The translations under genes were made by a program, and so were the position numbers. This document shows, piece by piece, positions 8,910-18,236 of a stretch of 64,000 nucleotides of DNA. This stretch comes from Fenollaria massiliensis (GTDB taxonomy: Bacteria; Bacillota; Clostridia; Tissierellales; Peptoniphilaceae): positions 346,649 to 410,648 of the forward strand of contig NZ_HG326226.1 of assembly GCF_000312505.2 (NCBI RefSeq). The letters are read 5' to 3'. The notes under the pieces were generated by a model that was not told where the DNA came from, did no database searches, and saw nothing but the letters and a program-made list of their open reading frames with translations. Each line of letters opens with the position of its first letter. Position 1 is the stretch's first letter.

Positions 8910-9461
8910 ATGAAAAAATTTAGTACAAAAATATTGACTGAAGCGGCTGTTATGATTGCTTTGTCAATAGTTCTTGGTAGATTCAAGATTTTTGAAATGC
9001 CTCAAGGCGGCTCAATCACTCTTGGACAAATGATTCCACTTTTATTCTTCGCAATAAGACATGGCGCTGGCTATGGTATAATCGTAGGCGCTGTTTATGG
9101 CGTTCTAGACATGCTGCTTGGCGGCTACATCTACACACCTATCCAAGCTATACTTGATTATCCACTAGCTTTTGGCTTACTTGGACTTGCTGGATGCTTC
9201 TCTAAACAAATTGTTAGCGAAGGAAAATCTTTCTACGTACCAGTCGCTGTTATAGTCGGCGTTCTAGGTAGATTCATCTGCCACGTTTTATCTGGCTACA
9301 TCTTCTTCGCAGAATATGCAGAAGGATCAGGCCACGGTCCACTTATGTACTCAGTTATTTATAATGGTACTTTCTTGGGAGTGGAAGCGGTTATTGCTTT
9401 TGTAATTATACTTATATTATCCAAAAACGTATTGTTATATGGATTGGATAGAAGCAGATAA
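8910..9461 (+). CDS. thiT: thiamine ECF transporter S component ThiT
   Basis: A 183-residue hydrophobic protein of the ThiT family with about six membrane segments and conserved patches such as GGSITLGQMIPLL and GRFICHVLSG, which line the thiamine site. It captures thiamine outside the cell and uses a shared EcfAA'T energising module, which is not encoded in this window. The start at 8910 follows AGGGGG; an upstream in-frame GTG at 8886 lies inside the riboswitch terminator and is rejected. Control by the TPP riboswitch directly supports the substrate. Confidence 0.95.
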   Translation: MKKFSTKILTEAAVMIALSIVLGRFKIFEMPQGGSITLGQMIPLLFFAIRHGAGYGIIVGAVYGVLDMLLGGYIYTPIQAILDYPLAFGLLGLAGCFSKQIVSEGKSFYVPVAVIVGVLGRFICHVLSGYIFFAEYAEGSGHGPLMYSVIYNGTFLGVEAVIAFVIILILSKNVLLYGLDRSR

Positions 9462-9496
9462 GATTTTCTTATAAAAAATTATATATCTTTTGCATT

Positions 9497-9537
9497 GGCT
9501 ATTATGGGTTTATATCTATAGTAGCCTTCCTTTTTTA
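9497..9537 (+). terminator. terminator after thiT
   Basis: Stem GGCTATTAT / ATAGTAGCC (9497-9505 with 9518-9526, one G-U pair) followed by TTCCTTTTTT. Confidence 0.8.
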
Positions 9538-9769
9538 TTTTGTGTTCAAGAAGAACCTCGTCCATACGGACGAGAACCTTGGTGCTTTGCACTCGCGCCC
9601 GTAGAAGCTTTTTGAGTACTTAAGGCAATTCTTTCAGTGCAAACTTGTAAAGAGAAATCTCCCTCTACTAGTCCTAAGACAAATTTGTATGTCTTGAGTA
9701 AGTAAATATTAATAAGCTTAGTTTTCCTCTTCACTAGCCCTAAGACAAAAATGCTGCTTTTGATTAGAA
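9538..9769. repeat. gene-free stretch with GGTTCT-type hairpin repeat
   Basis: Holds AAGAACCTCGTCC / GGACGAGAACCTT at 9551-9580, a member of the hairpin family also seen at 42563-42590, 52790-52846, 53852-53880 and 59473-59527. Two similar CCTAAGACAAA segments at 9671 and 9749 form a further short direct repeat. An open frame on the minus strand here (9546-9734) has no ribosome site and is treated as non-coding. Confidence 0.55.
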
Positions 9770-9793
9770 AAAGACGGAAATATATCCGTCTTT
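9770..9793. terminator. hairpin AAAGACGGA / TCCGTCTTT
   Basis: Nine-pair perfect stem with a six-base loop, 160 bases before the next response-regulator gene. T-poor on the right, so termination is uncertain; it may mark the left boundary of imported DNA. Confidence 0.55.
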
Positions 9794-9955
9794 AGAAATT
9801 TATAAGGATTAAATTGTAAAATGTGATATAATGTTATATAGAATGATTAGAAATACAATATCACATACAACGGCTTAGTATTATTAGATGAGGACTTTTG
9901 TGTAGAATTTATAGATATTTTAAATGTGTTATATCAGAGATATTGGAGTATAGAA

Positions 9956-10615
9956 TTGAAAATACTAATGATTGAAGATGACAGCACAATTGCCTTTGCT
10001 GTTAAAACTTACTTAAACAAACATAATATTGAAACTATTATTTATAACAAGCTTTCTCTGACAGAAAATCTTAATTTTAATGATTTTGATTTAATTCTTC
10101 TGGATGTCAATCTTCCTGATGGTTCAGGTTTTGATTTTTTAAAGTGGCTAAGGGGATTTTCTGACCTTCCTGTAATAATGATTACTGTAAAAGATGAAGA
10201 CGAGTATGTAATAAAAGGTCTTTCCCAAGGAGCAGATGACTATATTACAAAACCTTTTTCTCTTCCTGTCCTAAAGGCGAGAATAGACAATGTATTTAGC
10301 AGAAGAATAAAAAAGGTTGAAGAACTGACTTTTGAAAATTTATCTTTAGATCTTATATCAAAACAAGCTTCGATAGATGGAAAAGATTTAGACCTTAACT
10401 TAAAAGAGTTTGCTATATTGGAAATGCTCTTAGAAAACCAGAATATAAATCTACTAAGAGAGCGAATTTTAGATTATGTTTGGGGTTATGATTTTTATGA
10501 AGTAAATGACAATACCCTAACTGTCACTATAAAAAGACTCAGATCTAAACTCGGAGATTATGGCAGTCATATAAAAACTCTTAGAGGGATAGGATATAGG
10601 TGGGACAATGAATAA
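9956..10615 (+). CDS. OmpR/BceR-like response regulator
   Basis: A 219-residue regulator: receiver domain with ED/DD near residues 7-9 and phospho-acceptor D50 (LILLDVNLPDG), KPFSLP loop, then a winged helix (LNLKEFAILEMLL, GIGYRWDNE). I place the start at TTG 9956 (KILMIEDD), with GGAG seven bases upstream; the frame stays open upstream for at least 28 codons (YNGLVLLDEDFCVEFIDIL), which looks like the tail of an unrelated truncated gene. It overlaps the kinase gene by eight bases. It probably drives the ABC operon at 11685 through the direct repeat at 11627. Confidence 0.9.
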   Translation: MKILMIEDDSTIAFAVKTYLNKHNIETIIYNKLSLTENLNFNDFDLILLDVNLPDGSGFDFLKWLRGFSDLPVIMITVKDEDEYVIKGLSQGADDYITKPFSLPVLKARIDNVFSRRIKKVEELTFENLSLDLISKQASIDGKDLDLNLKEFAILEMLLENQNINLLRERILDYVWGYDFYEVNDNTLTVTIKRLRSKLGDYGSHIKTLRGIGYRWDNE

Positions 10616-11585
10616 AAACAAAAATATTTTACTTGTCTTAATTTTAAATTTGATAATGTCTTTATTTGTAGTTTATCTCAATCCAAGATTTGATATTCTA
10701 ACACTTATAGGTTTTTTACTTATAAATATAATTCTATTTATAGTTATTTCAAAAATTGAAAAGAAAAAAGAAAAAGCTCTTGAGGATAAGATTAATAATA
10801 TATTTAACCTACTACATTCGCTTGATATAAACTCTGATAATTACGAAATTATAGACGATGAATTTGGTAAACTCAGAGATGAGATTATTAAAATTATTAT
10901 AGAGAATAAGAGAATAGCTGAAAATGCAGAGAAAAATAAGGAAACTTTAAGAGAATATACTGAAGACATTGCTCATCAAATAAAAACTCCGTTGACTGGA
11001 TCACTATTATTGTTAGACCTATTAGAAGACGAAATTGATAATGTTTCAGAAGAATATATAGAAAGACTTAGAGATAATTTACTTAGACTACATAACTTAT
11101 CTGACATTTTATTAAAATTGGCAGCCCTTGATTCTGGAACAATAGAAATGGCAAAAGATAGTATATCAGCTAGAGAGTTAATTGAAGATATCATACGAAA
11201 TCTAAAAGATTATTTTATCAATGATAATATTGAAATTCCTCTTGATGGAGAAGACTTTTATCTTATATGTGATAAGAAATGGACCTATGAAGCAGCATTT
11301 AATGTGATGAAAAATGGTCTAGAAGCTACAGAAGATAGGCATATAGAAATTCACTTAAAAGAAACGAACTTATATAAGAGTATATTTGTGGAAGATTTTT
11401 CTAAAGGTTTAGATAGAGAAATGTTAGAAAAAGTTTTTAAACGTTTTTATAAACTGGATCCAAATTCAAAAGGTTATGGGATTGGGCTTCCTATGGCAAA
11501 ATCTGTTATGGAAAGGCAAAATGGAGAGCTTTTATATCATAAGGGGAAGAAATCAAATTCCTTTGAACTGAGATTTTATAATTGA
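10608..11585 (+). CDS. BceS-like intramembrane-sensing histidine kinase
   Basis: A 325-residue kinase with two helices close together (about 5-22 and 30-48) and almost no extracellular loop, the hallmark of BceS/GraS-type kinases that sense through a partner ABC transporter. H123 lies in EDIAHQIKTPLTG; the ATPase domain shows NVMKNGLEA, DFSKGLD and GYGIGLPMA. It phosphorylates the regulator encoded upstream. The adjacent FtsX-type transporter is the expected flux sensor. Confidence 0.92.
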   Translation: MNKNKNILLVLILNLIMSLFVVYLNPRFDILTLIGFLLINIILFIVISKIEKKKEKALEDKINNIFNLLHSLDINSDNYEIIDDEFGKLRDEIIKIIIENKRIAENAEKNKETLREYTEDIAHQIKTPLTGSLLLLDLLEDEIDNVSEEYIERLRDNLLRLHNLSDILLKLAALDSGTIEMAKDSISARELIEDIIRNLKDYFINDNIEIPLDGEDFYLICDKKWTYEAAFNVMKNGLEATEDRHIEIHLKETNLYKSIFVEDFSKGLDREMLEKVFKRFYKLDPNSKGYGIGLPMAKSVMERQNGELLYHKGKKSNSFELRFYN

Positions 11586-11592
11586 TTTAATT

Positions 11593-11625
11593 ATGGCTGT
11601 GTAAATAAAGCACAGTCATTTTTTC
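11593..11625 (+). terminator. terminator after the bceS-like gene
   Basis: Stem ATGGCTGTG / CACAGTCAT (one G-U pair) followed by TTTTTTC. It separates the two-component genes from the transporter genes, so the latter need their own promoter. Confidence 0.82.
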
Positions 11626-11626
11626 T

Positions 11627-11659
11627 AGTCACTTTCCAGTCACTTAAGCCTAGTATTAT
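11627..11659 (+). promoter_or_regulatory. response-regulator direct repeat and -10 of the ABC operon
   Basis: AGTCACTT at 11627-11634 is repeated exactly at 11638-11645, an 11-base period that fits two OmpR-family subunits on one face of DNA. TATTAT lies at 11654-11659; the -35 position falls inside the repeats and has no consensus, as expected for an activator-dependent promoter. Confidence 0.7.
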
Positions 11660-11684
11660 ATAGACAAGTTAAGGAGGGCTAAAT

Positions 11685-12374
11685 ATGAATATTGTAAAAA
11701 CAGTAAATTTAACAAAAACTTACAATAGTGGAGTAGAAGTACACGCTCTATCAAATGTGAATTTTGAAATGGAAAAAGGAGATCTTGTTGCCATTATTGG
11801 AGATAGCGGGTCAGGAAAGTCTACCTTGCTTCATCTATTAGCAGGAGTTGATAAACCAACAAGTGGGGATATTTTTATTCAAGATAAAAATATTACCAAG
11901 TTTAACAAAGATGAGATGACAATCTTTCGAAGAAGGAATATAGGCGTAGTATATCAATTTTTTAATTTGATTCCAAACATCAACGTTCGAAAAAATATTT
12001 TACTTCCTCTTTTGTTAGACAATAAAAAGGCAGATGAAGAATATTTAAAGGAAATTTTATCGATACTAGGAATAGAAGGAAAGCTTGATAGGTATCCAAA
12101 ACAATTATCAGGTGGCGAGCAACAAAGAGTCGCTATTGCCAGAAGTCTTATTACAAGACCTGCAATAATCTTAGCAGATGAACCTACAGGAAATCTCGAT
12201 AGAAAAAATTCTGAAGAAATCACAGGGCTTTTTAGACTAGTAAATAAGAGATTAAATTCTACAATTATGATAATAACTCATGATGAAAAAGTAGCAAATT
12301 CTTGTGATAAGGTCTATAGAATGGTAGATGGTAGGTTAAATTTCTTAGGAGATGAAACTTATGAAAATTATTAA
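11685..12374 (+). CDS. ABC transporter ATPase (BceA/MacB-like)
   Basis: A 229-residue ATPase of the MacB/LolD/BceA class: Walker A GDSGSGKSTLL (about 38-48), signature LSGGEQQRVAIARSL, Walker B IILADEPTGNLD. The DEPTGNLD extension marks mechanotransmission-type transporters that work with FtsX-like permeases. AAGGAGG lies seven bases before the ATG. Its stop overlaps the permease gene by 14 bases. Likely role: removal of bacitracin-, lantibiotic- or other lipid II-directed peptides, and signalling to the BceS-like kinase. Confidence 0.93.
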   Translation: MNIVKTVNLTKTYNSGVEVHALSNVNFEMEKGDLVAIIGDSGSGKSTLLHLLAGVDKPTSGDIFIQDKNITKFNKDEMTIFRRRNIGVVYQFFNLIPNINVRKNILLPLLLDNKKADEEYLKEILSILGIEGKLDRYPKQLSGGEQQRVAIARSLITRPAIILADEPTGNLDRKNSEEITGLFRLVNKRLNSTIMIITHDEKVANSCDKVYRMVDGRLNFLGDETYENY

Positions 12375-14856
12375 TGACCTAGCTGATGGAGCTGTAAAAA
12401 ATAATAAGAAAGACAGTTTTGCTATTAAAATATCAATACTTTTAGCAGTGATTTTACTAGGAACTGTTATTTTTGTTTTCGACTCAATGAACACTGAACA
12501 GTATGAATATGTAAAGAAAGCTATTGGAGATTATCATGTAGATATAGCTGAAATTGACGAAAGTTTTTATGATAAATTAAAAAACGATACAGATATAGAA
12601 AAAGTTTCTTTCAATAAAATTATTAATACAGACTTAAATGCGGTTATATATGAAAATGGAGATTATGAAAGTCTTCTCGGCTATGAAATTAAAAATGGCA
12701 GAAAACCAGAAAATTCAAATGAACTTTTAGTACCAGAGAGATTTTTAATAAAAAATAAGGAGTACGATTTAGGTTCTGAGATTATTGAAAATAAAAAGAC
12801 ATATACCATAGTTGGTGTTTACGATGATTATGGATATTCTTTTGAAGATACTATGCTTATAGGTTTAGCAGATAGTAATAAAAAGGATTATCTATTTGAC
12901 AACAATGCTGGAATAGAAGCATGGATTTGGTATAAAAGCATAAGGGATACCTACACAAAGACTCGAAAAATTTTATCTGAAATGAATATTGATGAGAAAC
13001 AAGCCTTAGATATTGGAAGAGTATTTTACAACAAACATATTTTAGAACACAGTATGGTTTATCCTAAAGGAATTATTCCACCTAAAAGTGTTGTAAATTT
13101 AGCTATAGAAAAATATGGGATAGCTTTTTTTCTCACCGTACTTTTTGCCTTTATTATCTATGGTGCTTTTAATGTATGGAATACTAGAGATTTAAAAGAA
13201 ATTGCTCTATTAAAAAGCACTGGGATGACAGATAAGCAGGTCAAAAAAATGATTCGAAAGAAAGCTTTTAAACTTTCAACCTTACCAATAGCCTTGGGAA
13301 CAATCTTATCTTTGGCTTCTGCAAATCTGCTCTTATATTTGATGTGGCTTAACAATTCTATATCCTATAAAAATATGTCTGAGATAGTAGGAGAAAGTTT
13401 AATATCGCCAGACTTTCATTTCGTTTGTCCAAATCCTATTTCTATAATAATCATTCTCTTATTATCTCTTTTAATGGTGTATTTGTCTGCGACGATCCCT
13501 GCTAGGAAGAGTGCAAAATTAAAGATAATAGAAGGTTTAAATGGAATTACAGAAAAAAATATAAAATTAGGAAAATCAAAAATAAATGGACCTATAGAAA
13601 AGACTTTAGCAAAAGATTATTATAGGTCATATCGATCAACCTATCGAATTATTGTAATCTCAATGGCTCTTTCTGCCTTTGTATTGACAACAGTTTTGGT
13701 TAGCCAATCATATAGAACTTTGAACGAAAAATATAACTCTTATAAAAGTCCTTACAATTTTGACTCTAGTATTTATGTAGATGATTTTTTGGATAAAAAC
13801 TTTGTTCACGATATAGAAAAAGTTGAAGGCATAGACCAATTGCATGTATATCAAAGAGTAGATACAAAATTTTACGCTGGTGAAAATGAGGACTTTATTT
13901 CTAAGGATTTAAATGAAGCCTTGAATAGCGGTAAAATACCGGAAGATAAATTATATTCCAATATATATGCCTTAAAAGATGAGGATTTTGAAAAACTTTT
14001 AAATGAAAATAATATTTCGAATGCAAAGTATTTACTACTAAATAAAATTGCAAAAGATAGTAGAAGTCCTTATTCTTTAAATGAATATATAAAAATTTCT
14101 GATAAGGATACAGGAAAAGTTACTTTAAAATATAATGCACAGGGCAAACCAATAAATATAAAAATTGACGCAAGTATTGATGAAATGCCTTATGACTTAG
14201 AAGCTTATGATAATAATGAAATATCCATCTACACAAGCACAAGTAATATGAAGAAATTTATTGATGAGTATGGAATAGATAAATCAGATCCTGTTTACTA
14301 TTATTTTGTAAAAATCAAAGCTGATAAAAATAAAGAAAAAGTATTTGAAGATGCCGAAAAAGTGATTTCGACCTATGTTCCAAAATCAGATCATGGCACT
14401 TCTACAGAAATTATAAAAGCTGCTATGAATAAAGAACAAACGAGAAATGAAAAACTTTTAAATCTTGGCATCCAAATCATTCTTATAACCATTGCTCTGT
14501 CCAATGCCTATAATAGTTTTAAAGGCAACCTTAGGGCAAGAGCCAATGACTTTAAACTTCTATCAACAGCAGGTATGACAGAAAAACAAATGGAAAAGAT
14601 GGTCTTCGGAGAGGGGAAAATATTGTTTAAAAATATTTTCTTAGCCTATATCTTTATGTTCATTATTGGAATTGCATTGAGAGCCTATAGAAGTAACTAT
14701 GAATTAGGATTTGCGATAAAAGGTCTGATAACAAATATGAATTATATCCCTCTAATAGTAGTATTTGTATTTATGATTGCAGGAGTTTTATTTGCGATAA
14801 AAAGTGGTTTTAAAACAATAAATGAAAACTCAGATAATACTTTCAAGAGTATATAA
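12361..14856 (+). CDS. FtsX-type ABC permease, large
   Basis: An 831-residue permease with two FtsX modules. TM1 is near 22-42, then an extracellular domain to about 245, three helices to about 390, a second set beginning near 425 with another large extracellular domain (about 450-690), and three closing helices. Repeated FtsX signatures are ALLKSTGMTDKQVKKMI and KLLSTAGMTEKQMEKM. The start at 12361 is preceded by AGGAGA at eight bases; the ATG at 12352 overlaps that ribosome site. It is larger than BceB (about 650), so close kinship with BceB is uncertain, though the gene order is Bce-like. Confidence 0.88.
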   Translation: MKIINDLADGAVKNNKKDSFAIKISILLAVILLGTVIFVFDSMNTEQYEYVKKAIGDYHVDIAEIDESFYDKLKNDTDIEKVSFNKIINTDLNAVIYENGDYESLLGYEIKNGRKPENSNELLVPERFLIKNKEYDLGSEIIENKKTYTIVGVYDDYGYSFEDTMLIGLADSNKKDYLFDNNAGIEAWIWYKSIRDTYTKTRKILSEMNIDEKQALDIGRVFYNKHILEHSMVYPKGIIPPKSVVNLAIEKYGIAFFLTVLFAFIIYGAFNVWNTRDLKEIALLKSTGMTDKQVKKMIRKKAFKLSTLPIALGTILSLASANLLLYLMWLNNSISYKNMSEIVGESLISPDFHFVCPNPISIIIILLLSLLMVYLSATIPARKSAKLKIIEGLNGITEKNIKLGKSKINGPIEKTLAKDYYRSYRSTYRIIVISMALSAFVLTTVLVSQSYRTLNEKYNSYKSPYNFDSSIYVDDFLDKNFVHDIEKVEGIDQLHVYQRVDTKFYAGENEDFISKDLNEALNSGKIPEDKLYSNIYALKDEDFEKLLNENNISNAKYLLLNKIAKDSRSPYSLNEYIKISDKDTGKVTLKYNAQGKPINIKIDASIDEMPYDLEAYDNNEISIYTSTSNMKKFIDEYGIDKSDPVYYYFVKIKADKNKEKVFEDAEKVISTYVPKSDHGTSTEIIKAAMNKEQTRNEKLLNLGIQIILITIALSNAYNSFKGNLRARANDFKLLSTAGMTEKQMEKMVFGEGKILFKNIFLAYIFMFIIGIALRAYRSNYELGFAIKGLITNMNYIPLIVVFVFMIAGVLFAIKSGFKTINENSDNTFKSI

Positions 14857-14858
14857 GA

Positions 14859-14892
14859 AAAAGGCTATGAGCATTAAAACTCATAGCCTTTT
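14859..14892. terminator. terminator after the large permease gene
   Basis: Perfect stem AAAAGGCTATGAG / CTCATAGCCTTTT with an eight-base loop. It ends the transported ABC operon. Confidence 0.9.
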
Positions 14893-15060
14893 ATCTTGCC
14901 ACCTAAAGACTTTATGAACTAGTTTTTCTAAAATCCCTAATTCAATGAACCCTTGAGCTTGCTCTGAAAAATCTGTTTGTGCAGGTTCATTGACAAGGGC
15001 AATTGTATTGTGACGATAAATGAAAACACTTTTCTCAATAAATAGATCAGAATAAGTGTT
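14881..15060 (-). pseudogene. possible C-terminal fragment of an unknown protein
   Basis: An open minus-strand segment of 59 codons with protein-like composition (EKSVFIYRHNTIALVNEP, FIELGILEKLVHKVFRW) that ends in TGA within the terminator. It is preceded in frame by TAA and has no start or ribosome site. It could be a truncated gene left by the rearrangement that joined the ABC operon to the mobile-element debris, or an accidental open frame. No family recognised. Confidence 0.3.
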
Positions 15061-15234
15061 TTATTTAAAGAGAACAATATCAATTGTCTAGTTTTAAATT
15101 TCGACGGAAAAGCAAGATGATTTGTCAAAGTTGAGAATTTTTCTGAACGAGTTGAACTTATTGTTCATCGCAGTGAAGAAAAAATTTGAAACGAGTCAAA
15201 AGGATTAACCTCTTAGGGACAGAGAAAATAATAA

Positions 15235-15441
<207 letters not shown>

Positions 15442-15643
15442 AAGTGTTAGAAGCTGTATAGATAAATTGCTGCAAGAAAAGAGAGGACTAACACAGGTCA
15501 AGAAGCATGAGTTAGGTCTGTAAAACTTAGTAAAAATATGATATAATATTATAAATATAGAGTGAAATAAAATTCAAATTAACTTAAGGAGGTGTGTTGA
15601 AATACAAAAAGTAAAGATAGAAAAGAATACTGTTCAGGAAACA

Positions 15644-16435
15644 TTGCTTGTGCCACTATATGGTAGAAAAATGTGTTCTGAAAAATTTCCTGAACTTTAT
15701 ACAGACATTTTCGCAAAGAATTTATGTGATAGTTTGGATTATGATTTTTCAGAATTAGAGAGAAAAAATAATTCGTTTTTATATGAGTTTGGATCACTTG
15801 AAGCAGCAATGCGTCAATTAGATATTATGTGGGAAATCAAAGAATATCTAAAGACTTATCCGAAGGCAACTGTTGTAAATCTTGGCTGCGGCTTAGACGA
15901 AACAGGAAAAGCTTGTGATAATGGAAGTTGTAAGATAGTCAATATAGATTTCCCCGATGTTATAGAAGTTCGTAATCAGCTTATTTCAAATTATGAAAGA
16001 GAAAAAAATGTTGCTTGTGATTTAAAAGATTATTCATGGATGAACGAAGTAGACGGTTCAAATGGAGTTATTTTCTTTGCGGCAGGGGTATTTCATTATT
16101 TTAAGAGAAACGAAGTAAAGGATTTGGTTTTAGAGCTTTCTAAAAGATATGTAGGAGGCTGCTTGATTTTTGATAGTGTAGGTAAGCTCGGTTTAAAGCT
16201 GATGATGTCAAAGACACTAAAAAATATGGGTATCAGCGATGTAGAAGGATTATTCTATACAAACAATCCGATACAAGATCTTAATTGGTCAGAGAAAATA
16301 AAAATTACCTCAAAGGGCTATATGTTGGGCTACTATGATATGAAAAGTCCGGGCGTTCGCTTCTCTCATCGTTTACTTGCAAAGATAGGCGATGATATGA
16401 TGAAGATGGCTATAAATAAAATTGAGTTTGTTTAA
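15644..16435 (+). CDS. class I SAM-dependent methyltransferase
   Basis: A 263-residue protein (from TTG 15644) of the leucine carboxyl methyltransferase/O-methyltransferase-like group: VVNLGCGLDETGKA is the SAM motif I, VNIDFPDVIEVR follows as the acidic loop, and FFAAGVFHYF is motif IV. Homologous sequence continues upstream in frame (KIEKNTVQETLLVPL) to an ATA codon at 15602, which is spaced correctly from AAGGAGG at 15586, so the true N-terminus is probably 14 residues longer and starts on AUA, or the ATG has mutated. Such methyltransferases are common passenger genes of Tn4451/Tn916-like elements. Substrate unknown. Confidence 0.82.
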   Translation: MLVPLYGRKMCSEKFPELYTDIFAKNLCDSLDYDFSELERKNNSFLYEFGSLEAAMRQLDIMWEIKEYLKTYPKATVVNLGCGLDETGKACDNGSCKIVNIDFPDVIEVRNQLISNYEREKNVACDLKDYSWMNEVDGSNGVIFFAAGVFHYFKRNEVKDLVLELSKRYVGGCLIFDSVGKLGLKLMMSKTLKNMGISDVEGLFYTNNPIQDLNWSEKIKITSKGYMLGYYDMKSPGVRFSHRLLAKIGDDMMKMAINKIEFV

Positions 16436-16475
16436 CTCAAGCAACTAAATACAATCTATAACATATCAACTTACG

Positions 16476-16509
16476 AAACAGTAAATCAAAAAAAGGTTTA
16501 CTGTTTTTT
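16476..16509 (+). terminator. terminator after the methyltransferase gene
   Basis: Perfect ten-pair stem AAACAGTAAA / TTTACTGTTT (16476-16485 with 16497-16506) followed by more T. Confidence 0.85.
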
Positions 16510-16536
16510 CTTTGTCAAAAATGGAAAGGAGAACTT

Positions 16537-16701
16537 ATGGAAGAAGAAAAAAGGAAAATACAAGCACCACCCAATAAACAGTTAATAATGGATATTGGAA
16601 AGACAAAATATACTGTAAACCTATATTTCAAGCAAGGTACAGGCGAAACATACAAGGATAAAATACTAAAGCTAATCATGAGAGAAACAGAGAAGATATA
16701 A
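16537..16701 (+). CDS. TnpW-like transposon protein
   Basis: A 54-residue frame starting MEEEKRKIQAPP with AAAGGAG before the ATG. The segment IGKTKYTVNLYFKQ and the closing DKILKLIMRE match the pattern of TnpW, a small protein encoded near the recombinase gene in Tn4451-type elements, whose role is not settled. Its presence next to the recombinase fragment supports a mobilisable-transposon origin for this tract. It is short, so recognition is moderate. Confidence 0.65.
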   Translation: MEEEKRKIQAPPNKQLIMDIGKTKYTVNLYFKQGTGETYKDKILKLIMRETEKI

Positions 16702-16738
16702 ATTTGTCAAAGAAATTTTATTTATGTCCTTGACAAAT
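16702..16738. repeat. inverted repeat ATTTGTCAA / TTGACAAAT
   Basis: Nine-base perfect inverted repeat (16702-16710, 16730-16738) directly after the TnpW-like gene. ATTTGTCAAAG is also present at 15119, on the other side of the recombinase fragment. Possible recombination end or remnant of it. Confidence 0.4.
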
Positions 16739-16902
16739 CTTCCCAAAGGGATTGCTTTAACAAGAAAGTTAAAATATTAACACATAATTAACAAAGATAA
16801 AATTAAAAATTCACAATTCATAAAAACAGTGCAAAAAAGCTAGTAAAAACTCTTCACATAAAAAATATTGGTGCTATAATATCAAAAAAGGAGATTGATG
16901 AA

Positions 16903-17925
16903 ATGAAAATAAAAGAATTTTTACACAAGAAAAACGTGCTCGTGTCCTACAAGGTCTACCTTATTGACGTGCTTGGTAACATGGCGATGGGTCTGTTCGC
17001 ATCGCTACTGATCGGCACCATACTAAACACAATCGGCACACATACTGGAGCGAAATTTTTATCTGAAGAGCTTTGGCCGCTTTGCAAAGATATGACTGGC
17101 CCAGCCATCGCCGCGGCGATAGGGGTCGCACTAAAGGCGCCAAACCTAGTTATGCTCTCATCGCTTACAGTTGGCTACATAGGAAACCAGCTTGGCGGAC
17201 CTGTTGGCTGCCTTATCGCATCGGTCGTTGCGATTGAGCTCGGCAAACTTATTTCAAAGGAAACCATGATAGACATCATCGCAACACCACTAACTGTAAT
17301 ACTTTCAGGCTTTGCCATCGCAAAATTCGTTGGCCCGTCCATCAACATGATGATGGTGGGACTAGGCGATATAATCATTGAAGCGACTAAGCTAAGACCA
17401 TTCTTTATGGGCATCATAGTTTCTTTGATAGTCGGCATGGTTATGACTCTGCCTATATCGTCGGCGGCTCTTTGTATGATGCTTGGGCTAAGCGATCTCG
17501 CTGCAGGCGCTGCAACTGCTGGCTGCTGCGCGCAAATGGTGGGCTTCGCGGTGATCAGTTTTAAGGTAAATCGCTTCGACGGTCTGCTTGCTCAAGGACT
17601 CGGCACTAGCATGCTACAAATACCAAACATAGTAAAGAACTGGAAGATATGGCTTGCGCCAAGCTTAGCGTCCATGGTGACTGGACCCATCGCGACATGT
17701 GTATTTGGGTTAAAAAACACACCGCTAGGAGCTGGTATGGGTACTTCTGGATTAGTCGGAATTCTAGAAACTTTCAACGCAATGCAAGGTGCAGATATGA
17801 CCATGACAATGCTTGGAGTTCTTTTGACATATATAGTGCTACCAGCGGTTTTATCGCTTTTATTCCATAATTTATTCAAAAAAATGAATCTTGTGAAGGA
17901 CGACGATCTATTACTTTCGCGTTAA
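16903..17925 (+). CDS. PTS_EIIC_2 family sugar-permease-like membrane protein
   Basis: A 340-residue polytopic protein of the PTS_EIIC_2 family (about ten helices; motifs LIDVLGNMAMGLFASLLIG and NTPLGAGMGTSGLVG). In typical PTS systems IIC moves sugar, but this family often stands alone, and no IIA/IIB or sugar enzyme is present here. GC is higher than in the neighbouring mobile-element remnant, so this is where host-like sequence resumes. AAAGGAG precedes the start; TATAAT at 16876-16881 is a likely -10. Substrate unknown. Confidence 0.85.
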   Translation: MKIKEFLHKKNVLVSYKVYLIDVLGNMAMGLFASLLIGTILNTIGTHTGAKFLSEELWPLCKDMTGPAIAAAIGVALKAPNLVMLSSLTVGYIGNQLGGPVGCLIASVVAIELGKLISKETMIDIIATPLTVILSGFAIAKFVGPSINMMMVGLGDIIIEATKLRPFFMGIIVSLIVGMVMTLPISSAALCMMLGLSDLAAGAATAGCCAQMVGFAVISFKVNRFDGLLAQGLGTSMLQIPNIVKNWKIWLAPSLASMVTGPIATCVFGLKNTPLGAGMGTSGLVGILETFNAMQGADMTMTMLGVLLTYIVLPAVLSLLFHNLFKKMNLVKDDDLLLSR

Positions 17926-17954
17926 ATTATTTTTTATTCCAATTAGACATATTT

Positions 17955-17986
17955 AAAGACTATACTATAAAATGTGTAGTCTTTTT
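17955..17986 (+). terminator. terminator after the PTS IIC gene
   Basis: Stem AAAGACTATA / TGTAGTCTTT (17955-17964 with 17975-17984) followed by TT and C. Downstream to 18149 is AT-rich with nothing else evident. Confidence 0.8.
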
Positions 17987-18149
17987 CATTAGAATGGGTA
18001 AAAATATTTCGTAAAGATTATATTTACAAATATATTTTGTAGAAAATTTGATGACTTTGCTAGTAAAGCAAAAAGGGCAATTATATTATGAAATATATTT
18101 AAGTATTAATAATGTTATAATAATATTTTGCTAAGAAAATGTGATGATT

Positions 18150-18236
18150 ACGCGAAATGGAGCTTCGAAGCAAGCGGAGCGTATATGAGATACTCGAGCA
18201 TTGCTGAGAAGCGAATGAGCGTAAGGGCGCATTTTA
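18150..18236 (-). repeat. dispersed GCGCCCTT-type intergenic repeat
   Basis: Read on the minus strand it starts ATGCGCCCTTACGCTCATTC, has CTCAGCAATGCTCGAGTA and CGCTCCGCTTGCTTCG. The same series occurs at 43316-43399 and 59370-59457. It lies just in front of the dipeptidase ribosome site and makes the upstream frame look artificially open. Confidence 0.75.

Noticed and set aside
9546..9734. 62-codon minus-strand frame after thiT
   Set aside because: It covers a hairpin repeat, has no ribosome site and shows no protein-like pattern.
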